NCBI RefSeq assembly: GCF_042956465.1
Contig: NZ_JBIBGL010000006.1
Location: forward strand, 1 to 64,000
Source of the DNA: Embleya sp042956465
GTDB lineage: Bacteria; Actinomycetota; Actinomycetes; Streptomycetales; Streptomycetaceae
Direction of reading: 5' to 3'
DNA: 64,000 bases
The position numbers and the translations under genes are program-made. Shown piece after piece: positions 51,638-62,229 of this stretch (its first letter is position 1; the number at the start of each line of letters is the position of its first letter). The notes under the pieces were generated by a model, which saw only the letters and a list, made by a program, of their open reading frames with translations, searched no databases and was not told where the DNA came from.

Positions 51638-52311
51638 CCGGCCGCGGCCTGCCGACCGACGGCGTCGAGCGCGTGCTCGTCGCCGGGGTCGGCAACATCT
51701 TCCTCGGCGACGACGGATTCGGGGTGGAGACGGTCGGCAGGATCGCCGCACACTCGCTGCCGGCCGGTGCCGAGGTGGTCGACTTCGGGGTGCGCGGTGT
51801 GCATCTGGCCTACCAACTCCTGGAAGGCTACGACACGTTGATCCTGGTGGATGCCACCGCACGCGGCGGCGAACCGGGCACGGTCTACCTGATCGAGGCC
51901 GCCGTACCGGGCTCGGTGGAGCCCGATTCGGCGCTGCTGGACGGCCACCGGATGGGGCCCGACGCGGTGCTCGCCCTGCTGGGCACGCTGAGCGCGGGCA
52001 CCGGCGGCACACCGCCGCGCCGGGTGCTGGTGGTCGGCTGCGAACCGGCCGACCTGGACGAGCGGGTGGGGCTCAGTCCGCCCGTGGCGGCCGCCGTGGA
52101 CGAGGCGGTCGCGCTGATCCTGCGGGTGCTGCGGCACCAGGCACCGGTCGCGCGCCAGACCGACCGCCCAGCCGGGCGGGCAACCGAACAAACGGTCGAC
52201 GGGCGAGTCGGTGCCTCGGACGCGCCGGGCCCGGTCGATGCACGACCCGCCGCCGTGGACGCGGTGCGCGGTTCCGATTCCGAAGAGGTGCCGGCATGCG
52301 AAGGATCCTGA
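51634..52311 (+). CDS. Hydrogenase maturation endopeptidase (HyaD/HupD type, M52)
   Basis: 225 residues, start overlapping the previous stop by 4 bp. The M52 core is clear: GVGNIFLGDDGFGVETV (about 17-33, nickel-sensing Asp), VDFGVRGVHLAYQLLEGYDTLILVDA and the His in DGHRMGPD (about 105). It cleaves the C-terminal tail of the large subunit after nickel insertion. The last 55 residues are a Pro/Ala/Asp-rich extension not usual in the family. Its 3' end overlaps the tiny gene at 52296. Confidence 0.88.
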   Translation: MTGRGLPTDGVERVLVAGVGNIFLGDDGFGVETVGRIAAHSLPAGAEVVDFGVRGVHLAYQLLEGYDTLILVDATARGGEPGTVYLIEAAVPGSVEPDSALLDGHRMGPDAVLALLGTLSAGTGGTPPRRVLVVGCEPADLDERVGLSPPVAAAVDEAVALILRVLRHQAPVARQTDRPAGRATEQTVDGRVGASDAPGPVDARPAAVDAVRGSDSEEVPACEGS

Positions 52312-52394
52312 TCGGCGGAGTGCTCCTGGCGGGGCTGGTCGTGCTCGTGAATCGGGCCGACATCCAGCGCTATCTGCGGATGCGCGCCATGTAG
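52296..52394 (+). CDS. 32-residue single-span membrane peptide (DUF6893-like)
   Basis: MRRILIGGVLLAGLVVLVNR is one membrane helix, followed by a basic amphipathic end (ADIQRYLRMRAM). ATG with GAAGAGG upstream; overlaps the end of the protease gene by 16 bp in another frame. It resembles the DUF6893 micro-proteins annotated in streptomycete hydrogenase clusters. It could help anchor the hydrogenase, which has no membrane subunit of its own in this operon, but that is inference. Confidence 0.65.
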   Translation: MRRILIGGVLLAGLVVLVNRADIQRYLRMRAM

Positions 52395-52572
52395 GCCGGC
52401 CCGCGCGGTGCCCGGCCGGGGCCCACCGGGTTGCGGCGAATGGGGTACGTCGGGCGTCGGCCACGGCGTGGGTGCCGGGACACATCGCCGGCCGAGCCTG
52501 TAATGGAGCCTCGGGCTCGGCCGGCCGAGCCGGTGGATCGAGGCGTGGGACCGGCGAACCGGCGGAGGGCCG

Positions 52573-52962
52573 ATGCACGAGATGTCGATTGCGATGGCCG
52601 TCGTCGAACAGGTCGAGGCGGCGGCCGCGCGCACCGGCGAGCGCGCGGCGTTGAGCGTGCGGCTGCGGGTGGGGGAACTCGCCGGTGTGGTCCCCGACGC
52701 ACTGGCCTTCGCCTTCGAGGTCGCGCGCGCCGAAACGGTGCTGTGCGATGCCGAGTTGGTGATGGAGACCGTCGTCGGCCGGGCCCGCTGCGCGGCGTGC
52801 GCCGTGGAGTGGGCGGTGGGCGTGCCGCCGGATCTGTGCTGTCCGAAGTGCGCGGGAGCGACAGCCGAACTGCTGTGCGGACGCGAGTTGCAGATCCTCG
52901 ACGTGTGCTGGGCCGACCCGGTCGAGGACGTCGGATACGCCGAGGCCATTCAGGAGGGTTGA
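52573..52962 (+). CDS. hypA: Hydrogenase nickel-incorporation protein HypA
   Basis: 129 residues. The invariant MHEMS start (His 2 binds nickel) fixes the start codon. The structural zinc site is two cysteine pairs, CAAC (about 74-77) and CCPKC (about 92-96, spaced as CxxC). It delivers nickel together with HypB. It follows a 178-bp gap after the micro-protein gene; the stop is 6 bp before hypB. Confidence 0.95.
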   Translation: MHEMSIAMAVVEQVEAAAARTGERAALSVRLRVGELAGVVPDALAFAFEVARAETVLCDAELVMETVVGRARCAACAVEWAVGVPPDLCCPKCAGATAELLCGRELQILDVCWADPVEDVGYAEAIQEG

Positions 52963-52968
52963 TCCGTC

Positions 52969-53874
52969 ATGTGCCGAGTCGACGAGTTGCGGCAGGCCGT
53001 ACTCGCCCACAACGATCGCGGCGCGAGCGACCTGCGCGCCGAACTGGCCGCACGCGGGGTGATCGCGATCAACCTGCTGTCCAGCCCCGGCAGCGGCAAG
53101 ACCGCGCTGCTGGAGGCCGAACTGCGCCTGGCCGGCGAACGCGGCGTGCCGGTCGCGGCGTTGACCGCCGACCTGGCCACCGACAACGACGCCACGCGGC
53201 TGGCCCGGGCCGGCGCGCCGGTCAAGCAGGTCCTCACCGACGGGTTGTGCCACCTGGAGGCCGCGATGGTGCGCGGGCAGCTCACCGGCTGGCTGCCGAC
53301 ACGGACCCGGCTGTTGTTCGTGGAGAACGTCGGCAACCTGGTCTGCCCGGCCTCCTACGACCTGGGCGAGAGCCTGCGGGTCGCGCTCGCGTCGGTGACC
53401 GAGGGGGAGGACAAGCCGCTCAAGTATCCGTCCGCGTTCGGCCTGGCGAACCTGGTGGTGCTGACCAAGACCGACCTCGCCGAGGCGGTGGAGTTCGACG
53501 AACCCGCGTTCCTGGCGAACGTCCGGCGGGTCAACCCCGGGGTCGAGGTGCTGTTCACGTCGGCCAGGACCGGTCGTGGTGTGGGCGATCTGCTGGCACG
53601 GGCACTCGCGGTGCTCGACGGGGGCTCGGTGCACACGCCGGTCATGGCGCGGCACGCGGCGAACGGGCACGGACACGAGCACGGGCACGGGCACGGGCAC
53701 GGGCACTCGGGCGGATCGCCGGACCACGGCCACCGAAACGGGCACGATCACGCCCACCCGCACCCGCACCCGCACCAGCACGAGTACGGGCAGGGGCACG
53801 AGCACCTCGCTCACGCACACGAGGACGACCACGGGTTCGACCGGTGGCCCGCGCCGGCGGGGGAGCCGTCTTGA
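52969..53874 (+). CDS. hypB: Hydrogenase nickel-incorporation GTPase HypB with C-terminal His-rich tail
   Basis: 301 residues. G-protein motifs: P-loop SSPGSGKTALLEAEL (about 38-52), switch region LTADLATDND, ENVGNLVCP (about 119-127; Cys 126) and TKTD (about 166-169). Residues about 233-288 are a histidine-rich tail with about 20 His, probably for nickel storage. In most HypB the His-rich run lies at the N-terminus, so the location is notable. It loads nickel into the large subunit with HypA. Stop overlaps the hypF TTG start. Confidence 0.93.
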   Translation: MCRVDELRQAVLAHNDRGASDLRAELAARGVIAINLLSSPGSGKTALLEAELRLAGERGVPVAALTADLATDNDATRLARAGAPVKQVLTDGLCHLEAAMVRGQLTGWLPTRTRLLFVENVGNLVCPASYDLGESLRVALASVTEGEDKPLKYPSAFGLANLVVLTKTDLAEAVEFDEPAFLANVRRVNPGVEVLFTSARTGRGVGDLLARALAVLDGGSVHTPVMARHAANGHGHEHGHGHGHGHSGGSPDHGHRNGHDHAHPHPHPHQHEYGQGHEHLAHAHEDDHGFDRWPAPAGEPS

Positions 53875-56231
53875 CCGCCGAGGGGCAGGCCGACGTCGCA
53901 CAGCGGCGCCGGATCACCGTGCGGGGCACCGTGCAGGGCGTGGGATTCCGACCGTTCGTCTACACGTTGGCCACCGAGCTGGGTCTGGCCGGCCATGTCA
54001 CCAACACCGGTGCGGGCGTGCTGGTGGAGATCGAGGGCCGGTCGACCGAGGTGGCCGCCTTCTGCCGCCGGATCGACACCGACGCGCCCGCCCTGGCCTC
54101 GGTCGACTCGATCACCCACGAGGAACTCGAGATCGGCGGCGACACCGGATTCGCGATCGTGGCCTCCACACCGCCGGAGCCGGGCGCCGGGCAGCGTACG
54201 CAGATCCCACCGGACGTCGCCACGTGCGCGCCCTGCCTGGCCGAGCTGGCGGACCCCACCGATCGCCGGCACCTGCATCCGTTCATCACGTGCACCGACT
54301 GCGGCCCACGCTTCACCATCGTCACCGCACTGCCCTACGACCGCGCGCACACCACCATGGCCGATTTCCCGATGTGCGCGGACTGCACCCGGGAGTACAC
54401 CGATCCGAGCAACCGGCGCTTCCACGCACAACCCATCGCGTGCCACGCCTGCGGACCCCGGCTTACCCTGGTCGGCGCGGACGGGGCGCCGATCGGCTTC
54501 GGCACGCTGGACGAGGCCCGCCGGATGCTCGCGGAGGGGGCGATCCTGGCGGTCAAGGGCATCGGCGGCTACCACCTGGCCTGCGACGCGGCCGACGAGG
54601 ACGCGGTACTGCGGCTGCGCGAGCGCAAGGGGCGCGGTGACAAACCGTTCGCGCTGCTGGCCCGTACCCTCGCCGAGATCGAGCCGCATGCCGCGATCGG
54701 GGACGCGGAGCGGGAGTTGCTCACCGGCGCCGCCCGACCGATCGTGCTGCTGCGGCGCCGCCGGGCCGCCCGGTCCGCGCTGCCGGAGGCGATCGCCCCG
54801 CGCTGCCCCGACCTGGGCTTCATGTTGCCGTACACGCCCGTGCACCACCTGCTCCTGGGGTTGCTCGACGATCGGCCCGGGCCGCGCCTGCTCGTGCTCA
54901 CCAGCGGCAACGCGGCCGGCGAGCCGATCGTGACCGACGACGCCGAGGCGTTGACCCGGCTCGCGCCGCTCGCCGACGGCTGGCTCACCCACGATCGGGC
55001 GATCCGGGTGCCGCTGGACGACTCGGTGGTGCGGGTCGTGGACGGCGAACCGCTGTTCGTCCGGCGCTCCCGGGGTTGGGCTCCGCTGCCGATCCGGCTG
55101 CCGGTGTCGGTGCCCGCGACACTCGCCGTCGGCGGGGACCTGAAGAACACGTTCGCGCTGGCCGAGGGCCACGAGGCGTGGTTGTCCGGGCATGTCGGCG
55201 ACATGGACGACCTGGCCACGCAACGTGCGTTCGAGCACGCGACGGAGCACCTGGGCACGGTCACCGGCGTGCGGCCCGAAGTGCTGGTCGCCGATCGCCA
55301 CCCGGGCTACCGGTCCACCGGCTGGGCTCGGCGCACCGCGGCCCGGCGGCCCGTGCGGCTGGTCCAGCACCACCACGCGCACATCGCCGCCGCGATGGCC
55401 GAACACGGATCGGACGGCACCGCGCCGGTGCTGGGCGTCGCGTTCGACGGGACCGGCTACGGGGACGACGGCGCGGTCTGGGGCGGGGAGTTCCTGCTCG
55501 CCGACTACGCCGGCTACCGACGGGTGGCGCACCTGCGCTACGCGCCGCTGGCCGGGGGCGACGCGGCGGTGGCCCGCCCGTATCGGATGGCACTGGCCCA
55601 CCTGCACGCCGCCGGCATCGAGTGGGCGGACGACCTGCCGTGCGTGCAGGCCGGATCGGACGAGGAACGCCGGGTGTTGGCGCGCCAGCTCGAACGCGAC
55701 CTGAACTGCGTGCCCACCTCCAGCATGGGGCGGCTCTTCGACGCGTACGCGTCGCTGATCGGCGTCTGTCACGTGGCCGGTTACGAGGCGCAGGCGGCGA
55801 TCGAGCTGGAGGGGGCGGCCGTTCGGCGCTCCGGGCCGGTTCCCGGGTACACGTTCGGGCTGCTCCCGGGGGACGGCGACGACGATCCGCTGATCGCCGA
55901 CCCGGGTCCGGTGTTCGCGGCGGCGATCGCCGACCTGCGAGCCGGGAGCGAGCCGGAACTGCTCGCGGCGCGCTTTCACCACGCGGTCGTCGACCTGGTG
56001 GTCGCGGTGGCCGAACACGCGCGGGAGCGGTTCGGGCCCACGCCGGTCGTGCTCACCGGCGGCGTGTTCGCCAACGCGATCCTGTCCTCGGGTTGCGGAC
56101 GGGCGTTGCGCGAACGGGATTTCACCGTGCTGCGCCATCGCCGGGTGCCGCCGAACGACGGCGGGCTGGCGCTGGGCCAGGTGCTGGTCGGGGCCGGTGG
56201 GCCGGTGCCCGGTGAGCCGGCCCGCGCGTGA
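53871..56231 (+). CDS. hypF: Carbamoyltransferase HypF
   Basis: 786 residues from TTG 53871, which overlaps the hypB stop and has GGGGAG upstream. The longer open frame is antisense-like shadow of hypA/hypB. Domains in order: acylphosphatase (RGTVQGVGFRPFVY, about 14-27), two zinc fingers (CAPC...CTDC; CADC...CHAC, about 118-200), YrdC-like (about 210-390) and Kae1-like carbamoyltransferase (HHHAHIAAAMAEH, about 503-515; VLGVAFDGTGYGDDG). It makes the cyanide ligands of the active site from carbamoyl phosphate, with HypE. Confidence 0.95.
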   Translation: MTAEGQADVAQRRRITVRGTVQGVGFRPFVYTLATELGLAGHVTNTGAGVLVEIEGRSTEVAAFCRRIDTDAPALASVDSITHEELEIGGDTGFAIVASTPPEPGAGQRTQIPPDVATCAPCLAELADPTDRRHLHPFITCTDCGPRFTIVTALPYDRAHTTMADFPMCADCTREYTDPSNRRFHAQPIACHACGPRLTLVGADGAPIGFGTLDEARRMLAEGAILAVKGIGGYHLACDAADEDAVLRLRERKGRGDKPFALLARTLAEIEPHAAIGDAERELLTGAARPIVLLRRRRAARSALPEAIAPRCPDLGFMLPYTPVHHLLLGLLDDRPGPRLLVLTSGNAAGEPIVTDDAEALTRLAPLADGWLTHDRAIRVPLDDSVVRVVDGEPLFVRRSRGWAPLPIRLPVSVPATLAVGGDLKNTFALAEGHEAWLSGHVGDMDDLATQRAFEHATEHLGTVTGVRPEVLVADRHPGYRSTGWARRTAARRPVRLVQHHHAHIAAAMAEHGSDGTAPVLGVAFDGTGYGDDGAVWGGEFLLADYAGYRRVAHLRYAPLAGGDAAVARPYRMALAHLHAAGIEWADDLPCVQAGSDEERRVLARQLERDLNCVPTSSMGRLFDAYASLIGVCHVAGYEAQAAIELEGAAVRRSGPVPGYTFGLLPGDGDDDPLIADPGPVFAAAIADLRAGSEPELLAARFHHAVVDLVVAVAEHARERFGPTPVVLTGGVFANAILSSGCGRALRERDFTVLRHRRVPPNDGGLALGQVLVGAGGPVPGEPARA

Positions 56232-56302
56232 ACGTTCGCCCGACGATCCACGAGTCGACGACCGACGTAGCGCGGTCGTCGTCGGATGACGAGGAGAGAG
56301 CC

Positions 56303-56650
56303 ATGTGCCTGGCGGTGCCCGGCAGAGTGACGCACATCGAGGATCGGGACGGAACCCGGATGGGCCTCGTCGACTTCGGCGGCGTGGTCAAGGAGGTGTG
56401 CCTGGAGTACGTCCCCGACCTGAGCGTCGGCGAGTACGCCATCGTGCACGTGGGTTTCGCGCTGCAACGACTGGACGAGGAGTCGGCCCTGCGCACGCTC
56501 GCTCTGTTCGACGAAATGGGGTTGCTCCAGGAGGAGTTCGGAGACCCCTGGGAGGCAGCCGGCGCGGCCGCCGGGGAGTTCGTCCGGCCGGAGCCGGTGG
56601 TCGTCCCCGACCCGAATCACAACGGCGTTTCGAAGGAGGCCCGGCGGTGA
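56303..56650 (+). CDS. hypC: Hydrogenase maturation chaperone HypC
   Basis: 115 residues from ATG 56303 with GAGGAGAGAG upstream. The start MCLAVPG fixes the reading, since Cys 2 must become N-terminal to bind the Fe(CN)2CO unit; the in-frame earlier GTG/ATG at 56228 is not used. OB-fold core VTHIEDRDGTRMGLVDFGG and VGEYAIVHVGFAL, then a longer than usual C-terminal tail of about 35 residues. Its stop overlaps the hypD GTG. Confidence 0.93.
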   Translation: MCLAVPGRVTHIEDRDGTRMGLVDFGGVVKEVCLEYVPDLSVGEYAIVHVGFALQRLDEESALRTLALFDEMGLLQEEFGDPWEAAGAAAGEFVRPEPVVVPDPNHNGVSKEARR

Positions 56651-57774
56651 AGTACCTGGAGGAGTTCCGCAATCCGGAGATCGGTCTCCGACTGCTGGAC
56701 GAGATCCGGGCCACGGTGACCCGGCCCTGGTCGATCATGGAGGTCTGCGGCGGGCAGACGCACACCATCATCCGGCACGGCATCGACCAACTGCTGCCTT
56801 CCGGGGTGGAGTTGATCCACGGGCCGGGCTGCCCGGTGTGCGTGACCCCGTTGGAGGTGATCGACAAGGCGTTGGCGATCGCGGCACGACCCGGGGTGAT
56901 CTTCTGTTCGTTCGGTGACATGTTGCGGGTGCCGGGCACCGACCGCGACCTGTTCCGGGTGCGCAGCGAGGGCGGCGATGTACGGGTGGTCTACTCCCCG
57001 TTGGACGCGCTCGCGATCGCCCGGGACAACCCGGACCGCGAGGTGGTGTTCTTCGGTATCGGCTTCGAAACCACCGCGCCGCCCAACGCGATGACGGTGT
57101 ATCAGGCCAGGCGGCAGGGCATCCGCAACTTCAGCCTGCTGGTGTCGCACGTGCGGGTACCGCCGGCGATCGAGGCGATCATGCAGTCGCCGGACTGCCG
57201 GGTGCAGGGCTTCCTGGCGGCCGGCCACGTGTGCAGCGTGATGGGTGTGGACGAGTATCCGGACCTGGCCGAGCGCCATCGGGTGCCGATCGTGGTCACC
57301 GGGTTCGAGCCGTTGGACATCCTGGAGGGCATTCGGCGCACGGTCGGGCAGTTGGAGCGTGGCGAGCACACCGTCGACAACGCGTACGCGCGGGCGGTCC
57401 GGACCGAGGGCAATCCCGCGGCCAAGGCCATGCTGGCCGATGTGTTCGAGGTGACCGACCGGGCCTGGCGCGGCATCGGGGTCATTCCGGACAGCGGGTG
57501 GCGGTTGTCTCCGCGCTACCGCGACCACGACGCCGAGTACCGCTTCGACGTAACCGGGATCACCACCCTGGAACCGGCCGAGTGCCGCAGCGGCGAGGTG
57601 TTGCAGGGCCTGCTCAAGCCCAACGAGTGCGCGGCGTTCGGCACCACCTGCACCCCGCGCAATCCGCTCGGCGCCACGATGGTCTCCAGCGAGGGCGCGT
57701 GCGCCGCCTACTACCTCTACCGCCGGCTCGACGCCGCTCCCACCGCGCCCCGGGAGGCGACCCCCGTTGTCTGA
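56647..57774 (+). CDS. hypD: Hydrogenase maturation scaffold HypD
   Basis: 375 residues from GTG 56647 overlapping the hypC stop. Conserved blocks: MEVCGGQTHTI (Cys about 37), GPGCPVCVTP (about 61-70), FGIGFETTAPP, FLAAGHVCSVMG, and the C-terminal cysteines around LKPNECAAFGTTCTP that hold a [4Fe-4S] cluster. It assembles the Fe(CN)2CO group with HypC and HypE. The stop overlaps hypE by 8 bp. Confidence 0.95.
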   Translation: MKYLEEFRNPEIGLRLLDEIRATVTRPWSIMEVCGGQTHTIIRHGIDQLLPSGVELIHGPGCPVCVTPLEVIDKALAIAARPGVIFCSFGDMLRVPGTDRDLFRVRSEGGDVRVVYSPLDALAIARDNPDREVVFFGIGFETTAPPNAMTVYQARRQGIRNFSLLVSHVRVPPAIEAIMQSPDCRVQGFLAAGHVCSVMGVDEYPDLAERHRVPIVVTGFEPLDILEGIRRTVGQLERGEHTVDNAYARAVRTEGNPAAKAMLADVFEVTDRAWRGIGVIPDSGWRLSPRYRDHDAEYRFDVTGITTLEPAECRSGEVLQGLLKPNECAAFGTTCTPRNPLGATMVSSEGACAAYYLYRRLDAAPTAPREATPVV

Positions 57775-58858
57775 GCTCACCGACCCGGCTCCGGTCACCG
57801 TGCCCGCCGCGCCGGACTTCTCCGGGTGGACCTGCCCGGCCCCGTTGCGCGACCATCCGCGGATCGTGACCGGGCACGGCGGGGGCGGCGCGCTGTCCGC
57901 CGAACTCGTCGAGCACGTCTTCGCGCCCGCGTTCGGGGGACCCCTGCTGGCCGGTCTCGCCGACTCCGCGGTGGTCACCCTCGGCGGGGTTCGACTGGCC
58001 TTCTCCACCGACTCGTTCGTGGTCCGTCCACTGTTCTTCCCCGGGGGCGGCATCGGCGAGCTCGCGGTCAACGGGACGGTGAACGACCTGGCCATGAGCG
58101 GCGCCAGGGCGGCGTATCTGTCCGTCGGCTTCATCCTGGAGGAGGGCGTCGAGATGTCGATCGTCGCCCGGGTCGCCGGGGCGCTCGGCGACGCGGCCCG
58201 TGCCGCCGGCGTCGAGATCGCCACCGGCGACACCAAGGTGGTCGAGGCCGGGCACGGGGACGGCATCTACCTCAACACCGCCGGGATCGGTCTGATCCCG
58301 GCCGGCGTCGACATCCGGCCCCAGCGCGCCGCCCCGGGCGACGTGGTGATCGTCAGCGGCGACATCGGCGTCCACGGCGTGGCCGTGATGAGTGTGCGTG
58401 AGGGCCTCGAATTCGACGTCGAGATCCGCAGCGACTGCGCCGCGCTGGGTGGGCTGGTCGAGGCCATGTTGGCGGTCACGCCGGACCTGCACGTGCTGCG
58501 GGATCCCACCCGGGGCGGCCTGGGCGCCGCGCTCAACGAGATCGCCACCGCGGCCGGGGTCGGCGTGACGATCGCCGAACGCGACGTCCCGGTGCCGCCC
58601 CAGGTGGCCAACGCCTGCGCGATCCTGGGCCTGGATCCGCTGTATGTGGCCAACGAGGGCAAGCTGGTCGCGTTCGTGCCGCGCGAGCACGCCGACGCGG
58701 TGCTCGCGGCGATGCGTGCGCATCCGCTGGGCGTCGGGGCGGCGGTGATCGGAGAGTGCGTCGCGGCGCATCCGGGGATGGTGGTGGCGCGCACCGGGCT
58801 GGGCGGCACCCGCGTGTTGGACATGCCGATCGGCGAGCAACTGCCCAGGATCTGCTGA
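57767..58858 (+). CDS. hypE: Hydrogenase maturation protein HypE
   Basis: 363 residues from TTG 57767. AIRS/PurM-like ATPase domains (VTGHGGGGALSAELVEHVF; GTVNDLAMSGARAAYLS). The C-terminal PRIC is present as GEQLPRIC, the cysteine that is thiocarboxamidated and dehydrated to thiocyanate. Works with HypF. Last gene of the hydrogenase operon, closed by a strong hairpin. Confidence 0.95.
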   Translation: MSELTDPAPVTVPAAPDFSGWTCPAPLRDHPRIVTGHGGGGALSAELVEHVFAPAFGGPLLAGLADSAVVTLGGVRLAFSTDSFVVRPLFFPGGGIGELAVNGTVNDLAMSGARAAYLSVGFILEEGVEMSIVARVAGALGDAARAAGVEIATGDTKVVEAGHGDGIYLNTAGIGLIPAGVDIRPQRAAPGDVVIVSGDIGVHGVAVMSVREGLEFDVEIRSDCAALGGLVEAMLAVTPDLHVLRDPTRGGLGAALNEIATAAGVGVTIAERDVPVPPQVANACAILGLDPLYVANEGKLVAFVPREHADAVLAAMRAHPLGVGAAVIGECVAAHPGMVVARTGLGGTRVLDMPIGEQLPRIC

Positions 58859-58877
58859 GCGGTGCCGTGGGATCGTC

Positions 58878-58917
58878 GCGCGACGGCCGCGATCGGGGCC
58901 GGCCGCGGCCGTCGCGC
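58878..58917. terminator. Strong bidirectional terminator after hypE
   Basis: Perfect 14-bp stem: GCGCGACGGCCGCG (58878-58891) with CGCGGCCGTCGCGC (58904-58917), 12-base loop. It lies 20 bp after hypE and 8 bp before the end of the convergent hydrolase gene. Confidence 0.82.
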
Positions 58918-58924
58918 ACGGACC

Positions 58925-59653
58925 TCAGGCGGACGGGGCCGGTACCAGCCGCGGGCGGCGGGCCGCGGCGATCAACGCGTGCGCCAGCCGCTGGTCGGTG
59001 CCGGCCTCGGGGTGCCATTGGACCCCCAGCGCGAAGGTCTCGCCGGGCAGTTCCACCGCCTCGATGAGGCCGTCCTCGGCCCGGGCGCTCGGCACCAGGC
59101 CGCGACCGAGCCGGTCCACCGCCTGGTGGTGGTAGGTCGGCACCTCGTACGGCTCGGCGCCGAGCGAGGCGAACAGCGTGCCGGGGATCGGCGCGACGAC
59201 GTGCGCGGCCAGACTTCCGGCCGGGCCGGTGTGCCCGCCGTGGCCGACCACGTCCGGCACGTGCTGGATCAGCGTGCCGCCCAGCACCACGTTCAGCAGT
59301 TGCATGCCGCGGCAGATCGCCAGGAGCGGTGTGTCGGAGGCCAGCGCCGCCTCGATCAACGCACTCTCCCACGCGTCCCGGGCCTCGTTCGGGGGCCCGG
59401 TCCGGGCGTGCGGCTCGGCGCCGTAGCGGGCGGGCCGTACGTCCGGACCGCCCGCGATGACCACGGCGTCCACCCGGGCGACCGTCTCGGCCGCCGCCTC
59501 CGGAGCGTCCGGAGGCAACAGCACCGCCAGACCGCCGGCGCGTTGGATGTGGGTCGGATAGTCGAGGGGGAGCAGTACGGCGGGCAGATGCCACACTCCC
59601 CACTGCGCGGATTCCTCGTGGTAGGTGCTGATGCCGATCAGTGGTTTGGGCAT
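58925..59653 (-). CDS. Gamma-glutamyl-amine hydrolase, class I glutamine amidotransferase-like (PuuD type)
   Basis: 242 residues. Catalytic motifs of peptidase C26: nucleophile in AICRGMQLLNV (Cys about 115), His and Glu in GVQWHPE (about 218-220). IGISTY at the N-terminus and AGGPDVRPARYG are typical. PuuD removes the gamma-glutamyl group from amine-degradation intermediates, which fits the neighbouring gamma-glutamyl ligase and aldehyde dehydrogenase. ATG at 59651-59653, 105 bp after the permease stop. Confidence 0.88.
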   Translation of the reverse strand: MPKPLIGISTYHEESAQWGVWHLPAVLLPLDYPTHIQRAGGLAVLLPPDAPEAAAETVARVDAVVIAGGPDVRPARYGAEPHARTGPPNEARDAWESALIEAALASDTPLLAICRGMQLLNVVLGGTLIQHVPDVVGHGGHTGPAGSLAAHVVAPIPGTLFASLGAEPYEVPTYHHQAVDRLGRGLVPSARAEDGLIEAVELPGETFALGVQWHPEAGTDQRLAHALIAAARRPRLVPAPSA

Positions 59654-59758
59654 GAAGGGTCGCTCGGTTCCTGGGATTTCGGCTTCGGATCTGCTGCCTC
59701 GGGATCGCAGCCTCGGGATGGCGGCGGGACGGAGTGTGGTGACGGCCGGCGCGGGTGG

Positions 59759-61222
<1,464 letters not shown>

Positions 61223-61261
61223 GAGCCACTCCTGACGGGAGGGAGGGGAGGGGGAATTATT

Positions 61262-61277
61262 GGTTCGAGCGCATACC
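61262..61277. promoter_or_regulatory. Regulator binding site, copy 1 (permease)
   Basis: GGTTCGAGCGCATACC, followed by TT. The same element (13 of 16 identical) occurs at 62230-62245 in front of the ligase gene. The GGT...ACC ends are the half-site pattern of FadR/GntR operators. The adjacent regulator is the likely binder. Confidence 0.6.
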
Positions 61278-61454
61278 TTTGCCCTTCGAGTCGATGCAGC
61301 GCAAGGCCCCGGCGCGGATGTCTTTTCGGCGGGCGGGTCGAGGCGGGCGCGAAAACGGCGCGGCCCGGGCCGGAAACGACGCGGCTCGGACCGGAAAACG
61401 GCGCCGGCCGGGCGGGGGGATCCGCGTGGCCGGCGCCGGGGGCGCGCGGGAGGC

Positions 61455-62198
61455 TCAGGCGAGAAATCCGCGCAGCAGCGCGGCGGTTCCGGCGCAGTGC
61501 TCGCGCATCACCTCGGCCGCCGCATCCGGATCACCGTCCAGGATCGCCTCGACCAGCGCGGTGTGCTGGTGCTGCGAGTGCTCCAGGTTGCGCACCAGCA
61601 GCGGAATGCAGTCCAGCAGGTCGTTCACCGTGGCCCGGACCGCCGCGTACTGGCCGGCCAGGGTCGGCGAGCCGCACAACTGCGCCAACGTCAGATGCAG
61701 CAGCGTGTCCCGGCGCCGGTACTCGGCCAGCGGCGCGTCCCGGGTCTGCGCCAGCGCCGCCCGCAACCGTGCGGCCTGGGCCTCGTCCAGGCCCTGGGCC
61801 GCACACAGCCCCGCCGCGCCGACCTCCAGTACCTCGCGAAAGCGCAGCGTGTCCTCCACGTCCACCTTCGCGATCCGGCGGCGCAGCTCGGCGGCCGAGC
61901 CGTCGCCCGCCGGCCCCGGGCGCTCGCGCACGAACGTGCCGCCATAGCGACCCCGGCGGCTCTCCACGATGCCCTGATCGGCCAACACCTTGAGCACCTC
62001 GCGCAGGGTCACCCGGCTGACCCCCAGCCGATCGGCGAGATCGCGTTCGGCGGGCAATCGGCCGCCGTCGGAGACCAGCCCCAGCCGGATGACCTGGAGG
62101 ATCTGCTCCAACGCCTCCTCGAAGCCGTTGCCCGCCCGCACCGGCCGCAGCAGCGGCGACAGCCTGTCCCTCGGCTCCGGCCCGGATCGCTCGTCCAC
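61455..62198 (-). CDS. FadR/GntR (FCD domain) transcriptional regulator
   Basis: 247 residues from GTG 62198 with GGAGG upstream; the longer frame crosses the operator. Winged helix (ILQVIRLGLVSDGGRLPAERDLADRLGVSRVTLREVLKVLADQG), then the wing RRGRYGGTFV. The FCD domain (about 105-245) has the metal-binding pattern (DTLLHLTLAQL, and the His in HQHTALVEAIL). Such proteins are released by small acids or amines. It lies between two copies of a shared operator. Confidence 0.9.
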   Translation of the reverse strand: MDERSGPEPRDRLSPLLRPVRAGNGFEEALEQILQVIRLGLVSDGGRLPAERDLADRLGVSRVTLREVLKVLADQGIVESRRGRYGGTFVRERPGPAGDGSAAELRRRIAKVDVEDTLRFREVLEVGAAGLCAAQGLDEAQAARLRAALAQTRDAPLAEYRRRDTLLHLTLAQLCGSPTLAGQYAAVRATVNDLLDCIPLLVRNLEHSQHQHTALVEAILDGDPDAAAEVMREHCAGTAALLRGFLA

Positions 62199-62229
62199 GA
62201 TCCCTCCCCTCCGGCTCTTCCCAATCAAT

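Noticed and set aside
53664..53837. Tandem CAC/GGG repeats taken as a CRISPR-like or satellite array
   Set aside because: They encode the His-rich tail of HypB in frame; no spacers.
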